Positions 1 to 5,594 of a stretch of DNA of 14,091 bases are shown here, piece by piece (position 1 is the first letter of the stretch; every line of letters begins with the position of its first letter). The notes beneath the pieces are model-generated. The model ran no database searches. It was not told the DNA's origin and saw only the letters and a list, made by a program, of their open reading frames with translations. Location: assembly GCA_002490835.1 (NCBI GenBank), contig DKUU01000016.1:1-14091 (forward strand), written 5' to 3'. The position numbers and the translations under genes are program-made. The stretch is from Lachnospiraceae bacterium UBA7196 (GTDB lineage Bacteria > Bacillota > Clostridia > Lachnospirales > Lachnospiraceae).

Positions 1-20
1 TCTCCACATTTAAGTTTCAA
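1..20 (-). CDS. Possible 5' end of a gene running off the left edge (TTG start)
   Basis: Only six codons are visible. Reading leftward, GGGAGG at 29-34 lies 8 nt before a TTG codon at 18-20, and the frame begins M-K-L-K-C-G and stays open to the edge. A leftward -10 at 73-78 and an operator-like site at 108-140 lie upstream, matching the arrangement before the surface operon and the chemoreceptor gene. The start is inferred from spacing only. An ATG 9 nt further on (8-10) is possible but lies farther from the ribosome site. No function can be given. Confidence 0.25.
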
Positions 21-72
21 ACTTGGTTCCTCCCTGTTTCAGAACATTTACCCGGTGCCGGTTAGTATGAAT

Positions 73-100
73 ATCATATAATAATAAAGTGGATTTTTGT
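73..100 (-). promoter_or_regulatory. Weak leftward promoter beside operator copy 1
   Basis: On the minus strand TATGAT (73-78) is preceded by ACAAAA (95-100) with a 16-nt spacer. The -10 matches that of the surface operon promoter at 8377-8382, and the -35 lies 7 nt (101-107) from the 33-bp operator-like block at 108-140. The -35 is poor, so the call rests mainly on parallel placement with the two better promoters at 8377-8405 and 11934-11962. Confidence 0.35.
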
Positions 101-107
101 GCCGGAT

Positions 108-140
108 GGTACAGATTGCCATTTTGAGGGAATCATCTGC
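108..140. promoter_or_regulatory. LytTR-type operator, copy 1
   Basis: This is a 33-bp block that recurs at 8413-8445 and 11970-12002. It contains TACAGATTGC (110-119) and AATCATCTGC (131-140), two similar 10-mers exactly 21 bp apart, separated by a spacer containing TTTTGAGGG. LytTR-domain regulators are known to bind two roughly 9-bp direct repeats spaced by about two helical turns, and a LytTR regulator is encoded at 12068-12808. This copy is the most diverged in its second half, and an extra 34 bp (141-174) separates it from the rightward promoter. Binding is inferred. Confidence 0.6.
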
Positions 141-186
141 GGGTTTTAGTTTACATAACTATAAATTACTTTGCAAAAAAGTAGCC

Positions 187-215
187 TTGACATTCTTACC
201 AACGGCGTATATACT
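187..215 (+). promoter_or_regulatory. Rightward sigma-A promoter without a gene behind it
   Basis: TTGACA (187-192), a 17-nt spacer and TATACT (210-215) form a near-consensus promoter identical in boxes and spacing to the one before the MerR gene (8456-8484). No ribosome site or open frame follows on this strand. Transcription from about 222 would run through the block at 226-262 and meet the 3' end of the HEPN gene at 349. Confidence 0.6.
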
Positions 216-280
216 GTCATCTGCATTTTAACATAACCACCCCTGAACAACTCAAGAGGTTTTTGGCATTTTATTTGGTC

Positions 281-362
281 GCTCTGTTTTTTGCAATAAA
301 AAAGGACCCGGTGTTTTACCGAATCCCGATCCTCTGTGCTCTTAAGTATCACAAGCTTATGC
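281..362. repeat. 82-bp terminator repeat, copy 1
   Basis: Nearly identical to 9420-9501, with differences only at 308, 328 and 355. It covers the minus-strand terminator and the last four codons and stop of the HEPN gene (I-S-L-stop). The other copy lies past the end of the HigA gene and keeps the same final I-S-L-stop codons out of context. This suggests a shared 3' end moved between the two toxin-antitoxin loci. Confidence 0.85.
298..326 (-). terminator. Intrinsic terminator of the MNT-HEPN operon
   Basis: On the minus strand GGATTCGGT pairs with ACCGGGTCC (stem arms 304-312 and 318-326, 5-nt loop), using two U-G wobble pairs. Six U residues follow at 298-303. The stem is better on this strand than on the plus strand, where the wobbles become C-A mismatches, so it serves the leftward toxin-antitoxin transcript ending at 349. 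Confidence 0.85.
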
Positions 363-747
363 TCGCAAGGTACGCTTCAACAACCTTAATAAATTCATCA
401 GCTTTCTCATACTGCTCCACAGCATCTTTTTGAGATACAATATAAAAATCCTCGTAGTCTGCCTGATTCCTAATCTGAAACGCTTGGCTCAGATACTTTG
501 AATAAACTTTGTCAAACTTACCTATCTTCACATACTCTTTTTGAAAATATGCTATCACTCCGGCATGTTTCGAGCAGTCAACTCCATCAAGCGCCAATAT
601 CGCACGCACTGCCGAAAACATTGCATAATATGAGCGCCCGATAGAATCCTTATCGCTCCCATTATCCAAAAGCAGTTTTGAAGAATTCAACTTCTCCTTT
701 GCTCCCGCCATCCTATGCACCATCAGCTCTTTTTTATTATCGTGCAA
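349..747 (-). CDS. HEPN-domain protein (UPF0332-like), probable toxin of an MNT-HEPN pair
   Basis: The 132-residue, mostly helical protein resembles the UPF0332/HEPN family. It shows the N-terminal pattern of lysine-rich helix, RSYYAMF (39-44 region) and KHAGVI (60-65), and the late family motif RNQADYEDF (93-101). HEPN proteins paired with MNT nucleotidyltransferases act as RNA-cleaving toxins, and the nucleotidyltransferase neutralises them by modifying a conserved tyrosine. The classical catalytic R-x4-6-H is not seen; the R-x3-D-Y variant typical of UPF0332 stands in its place, so RNase activity is uncertain. The TTG start is favoured because AGGGGG lies 9 nt upstream, giving an 11-nt overlap with the upstream gene. 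ATG at 723 is the alternative. The low GC content suggests transfer. Confidence 0.85.
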   Translation of the reverse strand: MHDNKKELMVHRMAGAKEKLNSSKLLLDNGSDKDSIGRSYYAMFSAVRAILALDGVDCSKHAGVIAYFQKEYVKIGKFDKVYSKYLSQAFQIRNQADYEDFYIVSQKDAVEQYEKADEFIKVVEAYLASISL

Positions 748-1081
748 CTACATTTACCCCCTCGTTCGCAATATTCCTATAGTATGGTAAATCCTCTCTG
801 TACTTTTCAAATTCCTCATACGGAATAACAGCCGGAGACAACAACATCTCATACTCCAATTCCAAATCACAGATCTGATCCCAAACATTTTTCAATTGTT
901 CCTGAAGTTTCATCCTATCTCCATGAACCAATGCCACAATATCCATATCTGAATCGTCCGAAAAATCGCCCCGTGCATACGAACCGTACAATATGACTCG
1001 CACCAAATTTTCACCATAAACAGACCTGTATATTTCACTGATTTTTTTCAACACTATGTTCAACCGGCTCTGTGTACACAT
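737..1081 (-). CDS. Minimal nucleotidyltransferase (MNT), probable antitoxin partner of HEPN
   Basis: The 114-residue protein belongs to the Pol-beta-like minimal nucleotidyltransferase family. The signature is GSYARG (33-38), followed by D45 and D47 in the G-S-x10-D-x-D pattern that holds the metal-bound nucleotide. A third carboxylate probably lies in the LELEYEM strand near residues 73-79. In characterised MNT/HEPN (type VII) systems this enzyme transfers AMP to the HEPN partner and silences it, which fits the operon of two overlapping genes here. GAGGAGG lies 10 nt before the ATG, and a promoter with TGTACA-17-TATAAT precedes it. Family assignment is firm; the antitoxin role is inferred from pairing. 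Confidence 0.88.
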   Translation of the reverse strand: MCTQSRLNIVLKKISEIYRSVYGENLVRVILYGSYARGDFSDDSDMDIVALVHGDRMKLQEQLKNVWDQICDLELEYEMLLSPAVIPYEEFEKYREDLPYYRNIANEGVNVVAR

Positions 1082-1131
1082 ATATGGACCGCCTCCTCAA
1101 AATATATCTGTTTTCGCCTCTAATTACCGAT

Positions 1132-1160
1132 ATTATACCCCGTTTTCCACAAATTGTACA
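1132..1160 (-). promoter_or_regulatory. Promoter of the MNT-HEPN operon
   Basis: On the minus strand TGTACA (1155-1160), a 17-nt spacer and TATAAT (1132-1137) form a good sigma-A promoter, with a leader of about 45 nt to the ATG at 1081. No clear operator palindrome is visible. The surface operon ends just upstream at 1227 without an obvious terminator, so some read-through into this module is possible. Confidence 0.75.
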
Positions 1161-1189
1161 CTCCTTTTACTTTTCAAAAATTTATATTG

Positions 1190-1218
1190 TCCGATACAGA
1201 TTCTTATCTATACATTCC
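1190..1218. repeat. 29-bp boundary repeat, copy 1
   Basis: Matches 10265-10293 with one difference (A/T at position 16 of the repeat). Each copy lies between the 3' end of a leftward cargo gene (surface operon here, chemoreceptor at the other copy) and the promoter of a toxin-antitoxin operon. Its core GATACAGATTC resembles the first half of the 33-bp operator (GGTACAGATTG) but lacks a second half 21 bp away. Confidence 0.75.
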
Positions 1219-1226
1219 CCGTATCT

Positions 1227-1730
1227 TCATCCCCCCGCGACCTCGCACACGATCTTTGCAACCCCCTCGCTGTGGTACGTCTCCGGCTCATAGGCAACGA
1301 TCTGGATTATGACCTTCTCCCCCGGGGCAACACCCCGTTCGCACGCTATCTCCCCCAGATACTCTCCCGGGTATAACAGACCCGTCTGCGCGATCTTTCT
1401 ATTCTCCTGATATACGCGCACCAGAAACCAGACGGTGCTTTCCGCCCCGTTTGCCACATTCAGGCACAGTTCCCCGTCCCTGTAAGCAGGCACTGTGTCG
1501 AGCCCCACGATATACCCCTCCTTGACCGGAAGGATCTGCCATGAGTCCGTCCCTGCGGGAAGACCTGTCATGGCGGCGGCCTCGTGTTCCGGCGGAAGAA
1601 AGTCCCGGTACCCTCTGGTCAGGCGGATATATCCGAATGCCGCCCCGATGCAGAGGATGAGAGCAAGGCTTGTGATGATTCCGATTTTTTTCTTTCTTCT
1701 TCCCGCCGTCACGCATTTTTTCCGTTTCAT
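1227..1730 (-). CDS. Small membrane-anchored surface protein, last gene of the surface operon
   Basis: The 167-residue protein has a very basic N-terminus (K-R-rich, 1-15), one hydrophobic segment at about 16-36, and an extracellular part of about 130 residues. The outer part is predicted beta-rich and resembles the C-terminal ectodomain of the preceding gene: both show an N-P-N or N-V-A-N-G turn, an aromatic strand (WFLVRVYQ here, FVAVLYM there), a short turn leading to G-L/R-I-P-G-Y, and a final hydrophobic strand. The gene follows its neighbour by 19 nt with AGGAGA 8 nt before the ATG, so the two are probably translated from one message. It has no LPXTG motif or enzyme signature. A role as a membrane receptor or anchor for the secreted proteins upstream is inference only. 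Confidence 0.8.
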   Translation of the reverse strand: MKRKKCVTAGRRKKKIGIITSLALILCIGAAFGYIRLTRGYRDFLPPEHEAAAMTGLPAGTDSWQILPVKEGYIVGLDTVPAYRDGELCLNVANGAESTVWFLVRVYQENRKIAQTGLLYPGEYLGEIACERGVAPGEKVIIQIVAYEPETYHSEGVAKIVCEVAGG

Positions 1731-1749
1731 GTCCTGTCTCTCCTGTTAT

Positions 1750-3330
1750 CTATTTGATCTCTACTGTGATCGGCACCGTGGAATCCACCATGCCTTTTTC
1801 TCCGGTATCGTGATGGTAAAAAGAAAATATCATCTTTGCCCGATAGCTTCCGACCGCAAGTGTACTCCCATCCTCCGGCGCCAGCGTCAGATCCTGAATG
1901 TGATAGCCCACGGGGATGCGTCCGGAACGGTAGACCTCCACATCCCGGCCGGCACTGTCCGTCATATACAGCACCGCCACAAAGTCATAGTTGGCCCCTC
2001 TGTTGGGATTCTTGATCACGTACGGTTCGCTTCTTGCCGTCATTGTTCCGGCATCGACTAAGAGGGTCTTTGGCACTTCATAGCTTGCCTTGTTCTCATT
2101 CGTCCTCTCGCCCACCTCAACATCCTCATTCGGGATGATCGCCGCATCCGCCATGACGGGGACATAGTCCTCCGGCGGCAGCGGGGGATTGATCAGCATC
2201 CAAAAGATGAGGGCGACCCAAGGCAGACACGGCCAGAGCCAGAGAAGGAACAGCCCGCAGCTTTTTCCGCTGACGCTGCAGCGCTCGATCAGACCCTGAT
2301 TCTCGCCCACGAACATACCGACATACCGGCCGTCCCGCATTTCTATGACGGCTTCGCAGCAGTGAATCTCTCCCTCGTTCACCGCGCAGAACCCCGCCGC
2401 CAGCGGGCAGTTCCCCGCCTTTATGATGCCGTCCACGGACAGATTGTACACACTCCCCTTCAGGCATCCGAAAAATCCGATCTCCGCCATGTCTTTTCCG
2501 CAAAGGATAAAGCCCCTGATCCGGTGTCCCCCGCCGTCAAAGGTCCCGCAGAAGGGATGTTTCCTGTCGCAACCGAGGGACGGAATCTTCTTTCCGTGGA
2601 AATCCAGATCAGCAGTCAGCCTGCAGTCCGCGTTCGCCGCTTCCGGCTCGCCCCGGTTGACCCGGTCCATAAACGCGAGCAGTTCTTTCTCTGTCCCGAT
2701 CATCACGGTCTCTTTCTTATTCTTTTTCTTTTTCACAACGGCGGTCCTGCCCGGCGCATCCTTTCGTCCGGAGAGGTCGAAATATTCTATATCATTATCA
2801 TCGCCATCATGATCGTCAAGATCATAATCATCGTCATATTCATCGTCAAAATCATAGTCAAAGTCATCATCAGGAGCCCCCGGATCTTTCAGGCGGGCAG
2901 CTATGGGATCATAACGCCAAGACTTCTCCAAGAAGTCCATTTTCGCCGCGTTTTCCCGCTCAAACACCTCAAAATTCCATTGCAGGTCCCGTTCGACCTG
3001 CTCCGGCTGTGCCGCCTTCACCGCCAGTCCGAGATTGCTGTCACGGTATTGTTTCAGTTTTTTGTCTTTTTTTACCAGAAAAAAGCAGCGGCTGACCTTT
3101 CCGCTGTCTAAGGCGGCAAACCCGTCCTTTTTCTTTTTGCGGGCTGACCCGCGTTTCCATCCGCGCACCGTGCTTCTGGTAAAACAGTGCAGCGCCTCGC
3201 CCTTGTTGTCGTAGATGAATCCGGCGTTCTCGCTCTTTCCTGCCCCGATCTTTACTGCCGCGTAACAGTTTTGCATCTTTCCTTCATTCCGGTATGCGAA
3301 ACCGCCTTCCAGCTTTGCTTTTCTGCCCAT
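1750..3330 (-). CDS. GLUG-motif-like single-pass membrane protein with acidic linker
   Basis: The 526-residue product has no signal peptide. Its N-terminal region holds GLUG-like units of the form G-F-x-x-x-N-x-G-x-x-x-x-C (GFAYRNEGKMQNCYA near 9-23, VGMFVGENQGLIERCSVSG near 337-355). Between them lie a stretch almost wholly of D, E and Y (about 153-183) and a basic run. One transmembrane helix (about 359-382) is followed by an ectodomain (about 420-526) similar to that of the next gene. With basic residues before the helix, the repeats should face the cytoplasm, which is unusual because GLUG repeats are best known in secreted proteins. The ATG at 3330 is chosen because AGGGAG lies 7 nt upstream; an in-frame TTG at 3348 has poor support. 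The adhesin-related role is unproven. Confidence 0.75.
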   Translation of the reverse strand: MGRKAKLEGGFAYRNEGKMQNCYAAVKIGAGKSENAGFIYDNKGEALHCFTRSTVRGWKRGSARKKKKDGFAALDSGKVSRCFFLVKKDKKLKQYRDSNLGLAVKAAQPEQVERDLQWNFEVFERENAAKMDFLEKSWRYDPIAARLKDPGAPDDDFDYDFDDEYDDDYDLDDHDGDDNDIEYFDLSGRKDAPGRTAVVKKKKNKKETVMIGTEKELLAFMDRVNRGEPEAANADCRLTADLDFHGKKIPSLGCDRKHPFCGTFDGGGHRIRGFILCGKDMAEIGFFGCLKGSVYNLSVDGIIKAGNCPLAAGFCAVNEGEIHCCEAVIEMRDGRYVGMFVGENQGLIERCSVSGKSCGLFLLWLWPCLPWVALIFWMLINPPLPPEDYVPVMADAAIIPNEDVEVGERTNENKASYEVPKTLLVDAGTMTARSEPYVIKNPNRGANYDFVAVLYMTDSAGRDVEVYRSGRIPVGYHIQDLTLAPEDGSTLAVGSYRAKMIFSFYHHDTGEKGMVDSTVPITVEIK

Positions 3331-3387
3331 GACTGCACTCCCTGCCAACTATTTGTAACAGTTCAGCCTTTGGCTTCACTGTCACAA

Positions 3388-5565
3388 CTATTTTCCTGTG
3401 TCCTTCTCCGGCTCAGACTCATCGGGCCCTATACCCACTGTGATCGTTCCCAGCCGCGTCCATCTGGTAATGCCGCTTTCCAATTCCTGTTTCCGGCCAA
3501 GCGGCATGAAATACAAAGTTCCCACGGTCGCTTTTCCCGCGCCGTCCGCGCCTTTTTTATTATCCGCGGTGGCAAGCGTCAGGGTCCTCGTCAGTGTTTC
3601 ATAATTCGTATCCGTATCGTCCGGCGCCTTCCAAAAACTTCCTGTGATACTCTCATACCCCGTCTGGCGGGTATAAGCAAGCTGCGCTTTGATACCAGCG
3701 TTGGAATGGTTCGTCACCTGAATCCGGTTGATTGCATCTTCCGTGGAATCAACCGCTTCCTCTTTTTCGCTGTCATACACCCTCCAGCCCCCGCCTGTCA
3801 CACTCTGATGCGCCGTCGCATCCCAAGTGCTGTTTTCATAGCAGAAGGTCATCGCGCCCCACTCCACATCCACGGAGTAGACTACGCTGTCCGCCGTGTG
3901 GGCGCGCACTTCTATCTCCGTGTCGGCATAGTCCGCCACCGTCGGATCGATGCCTTTGATCGTCGTCCATTTAGCATAATAAATCTTGTTGCCGATGTCG
4001 GCTGCGGAAATGTCTGTCACCCTGCTTCCCGCATAATCCGCACTCTCATACCACCCGTCGAATAGGTACCCCTGCTTCGTGGGTATGGGCAGCGTCAGCC
4101 CCTCGCCTCTGGTATAGTCCGTATAAATATTCTCATCCAGTATCGTGCCGCCGTCTATATTGTAGGTTACGGTGTAGGTATTGACCGTCCACTTCGCGTA
4201 ATAGGTCTTGTCACCCGTTTCGGCTGCGGAAATGCCCGTCACCCTGCTCCCCGAATAATCTGCACTCTCATACCACCCGTCAAAGGTGTATCCCGGTTTC
4301 TCAGGGATGGGCAGTGAAAACCCCACACCCTCGGTATAGCCTGTATAAGCGCCCTCATCCGGTATCGTGCCGCCGTCTGCATTGTAGGTTACGGTGTAGG
4401 TGTTTGCCACCCACTTCGCGTAATAGGTCTTGTCACCTGTTTCGTCCGCGGAAATGCCTGTCACATTGCTTCCCGCATAATCTGTACTCTCATACCACCC
4501 GTCAAAGGTAAACCCCCACCTCGTGGGCATGGGCAGTTCCGGCAGCCCCTCTCCCACGGTGTATTCTGTATACCGGCTCTCATCCGGTATCGTGCCGCCG
4601 TCCGCGTAGTAGGTCACGGTGTAAGTATTGGCCACCCACTTCGCGTAATAGATCCTCTCTCCGTAGTCAGCGGGTGAAAGAACCTCCACCGGCGCACCGC
4701 TTAAGTCCGCATTCTCATACCACCCGTCAAACAGGTAACCCGGCTTCTCAGGGATGGGCAGCGCCAGCTCCTCTCCCTCCGTATAGGAGGCTGTCGGACT
4801 GCCCCCACCCGGCAGCATGCCGCCGTCCGTGTTGTAGATCAGACTGTAGATATGATCAAAAATACACTGCGCATAACCGCTTTCACTCCACGCCGTCTTA
4901 TAGCTTAGCACCGCGCCCTCCGGGACATGGATGCCCTGACCGGATTCTGCGGCAAATCTGCAGTCGGCAAAAGCGCCGCCTTCAAGTGCCGGAGGGGTTG
5001 TCCCGAGCATCGTCACCTCCGTCAGACTGCCGCATCCCTGAAACGCCCCGGTCTCTATGTATGTCACGCCGTCACTTATGACAGCCTGCGTTATATTCTC
5101 TTTCTTCGTGTTTTTGCTTTTGGTGATCCAGTCCGCCATCCCGGCATCGGATAAAATCGTCAGCACGCCGCCGTCGTCAATCGTCCAGTCTGTACTGCCT
5201 GCTGTATTCCCGTCGTCCTGCGGCCCGCCTGTACCGCCTGCGCTATTCCCATCGTCTCGCGGCCCGCCTGTGCCGCCTGCGCTATTCCCGTCGTCCTGCG
5301 GCCCGCCTGTACCGTCTGTGCCATTCCCGTCGTCTTGCGACCCCTCTGTACCGCCTGCGCTATTCCCGTCGTCTTGCGGCCCCTCTGTACCGCCTGCAGT
5401 AATCTCGTCGTCTTGCGGCCTCTCTGTACCGCCTGCGGTAATCTCGGCGGCATGAGCCGCCGGGAAGGGAAGAAGACAAGCCGCCAGCACGACAGACACT
5501 GCCGTCAAAACGGCAATGATCCGCGCCTCGCCGCCGGTATCTGTTTGATATCCTGCGCGCTTCAT
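3388..5565 (-). CDS. Large secreted surface protein with InlB B-repeats and shared C-terminal domain
   Basis: The 725-residue protein has a signal peptide (hydrophobic 16-37, cleavage near AHA-AE at 39-41). Next come six 13-residue repeats rich in G, T, P, Q and D (41-118), a remnant BspA-type leucine-rich region (about 126-205), and four InlB B-repeats (Listeria-Bacteroides repeat) ending in YYAKW at about 239-310, 313-385, 388-459 and 462-533. The protein ends with the domain shared with the two preceding genes (about 538-713), marked by VYSVDVEWGAMTF, TNHSNAG and GTITVGI. The repeats suggest an extended adhesin. No LPXTG, SLH or choline-binding anchor is present, so attachment may depend on the shared domain. 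AAGGAGGG sits 5 nt before the ATG, and the gap from the previous gene is 29 nt. Confidence 0.88.
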   Translation of the reverse strand: MKRAGYQTDTGGEARIIAVLTAVSVVLAACLLPFPAAHAAEITAGGTERPQDDEITAGGTEGPQDDGNSAGGTEGSQDDGNGTDGTGGPQDDGNSAGGTGGPRDDGNSAGGTGGPQDDGNTAGSTDWTIDDGGVLTILSDAGMADWITKSKNTKKENITQAVISDGVTYIETGAFQGCGSLTEVTMLGTTPPALEGGAFADCRFAAESGQGIHVPEGAVLSYKTAWSESGYAQCIFDHIYSLIYNTDGGMLPGGGSPTASYTEGEELALPIPEKPGYLFDGWYENADLSGAPVEVLSPADYGERIYYAKWVANTYTVTYYADGGTIPDESRYTEYTVGEGLPELPMPTRWGFTFDGWYESTDYAGSNVTGISADETGDKTYYAKWVANTYTVTYNADGGTIPDEGAYTGYTEGVGFSLPIPEKPGYTFDGWYESADYSGSRVTGISAAETGDKTYYAKWTVNTYTVTYNIDGGTILDENIYTDYTRGEGLTLPIPTKQGYLFDGWYESADYAGSRVTDISAADIGNKIYYAKWTTIKGIDPTVADYADTEIEVRAHTADSVVYSVDVEWGAMTFCYENSTWDATAHQSVTGGGWRVYDSEKEEAVDSTEDAINRIQVTNHSNAGIKAQLAYTRQTGYESITGSFWKAPDDTDTNYETLTRTLTLATADNKKGADGAGKATVGTLYFMPLGRKQELESGITRWTRLGTITVGIGPDESEPEKDTGK
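3967..4851 (-). repeat. Four tandem InlB B-repeat units
   Basis: Four units of about 216-225 bp encode 72-75 residues each, with the pattern Y-T-V-T-Y-N-x-D-G-G, then G-Y-x-F-D-G-W-Y, and ending Y-Y-A-K-W. The middle units are closely similar in DNA, suggesting recent expansion and possible copy-number variation between strains. Confidence 0.85.
5212..5445 (-). repeat. Six copies of a 39-bp coding tandem repeat
   Basis: Six consecutive 39-bp units encode the 13-residue motif x-x-x-A-G-G-T-x-G-P-Q-D-D directly after the signal peptide. The unit keeps the reading frame at any copy number, so slippage changes stalk length without frameshift. It is a flexible, negatively charged spacer rather than a folded domain. 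Confidence 0.9.
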
Positions 5566-5594
5566 CTTCTCCCTCCTTTCCGGCTCTCACCTTT

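Larger units (their letters stand above)
170..362 (+). pseudogene. Remnant of a MerR-locus copy lacking its coding region
   Basis: Bases 170-276 align with 8441-8549, the MerR promoter and leader. They share TTTGCAAAAAAG, TTGACA-17-TATACT and the 16-mer TTTAACATAACCACCC. Bases 281-362 align with 9420-9501 just after the MerR stop codon, with 79 of 82 identical by my count. The roughly 870 bp between these in the intact copy, holding the ribosome site and the whole MerR frame, are absent here. A deletion after duplication is the simplest explanation; a deliberate short transcript is the alternative. Strand and limits are by analogy with the intact copy. Confidence 0.55.

Noticed and set aside
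146..352. A 68-codon leftward open frame over the terminator and promoter remnant.
   Set aside because: It crosses an intrinsic terminator and a promoter, has no ribosome site, and reads as low-complexity shadow sequence.
1190..1218. A further complete LytTR operator in the 29-bp repeat.
   Set aside because: Only the first half-site is similar; nothing comparable lies 21 bp away in either copy.
1495..3111. Long rightward open frames opposite the membrane-protein genes (for example 2362-3111).
   Set aside because: They are antisense shadows of GC-rich codons and the Asp-rich stretch, without ribosome sites or recognisable domains.
3187..4065. A 292-codon rightward frame opposite the InlB-type gene, with similar antisense frames at 5901-6824 and 7793-8101.
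   Set aside because: They resemble each other only because they lie opposite the shared C-terminal domain; the minus strand has signal peptides, repeats and good ribosome sites.
5212..5445. Possible CRISPR array because of regular 39-bp repetition.
   Set aside because: The units are contiguous with no unique spacers and encode an in-frame peptide repeat; no cas genes are present.
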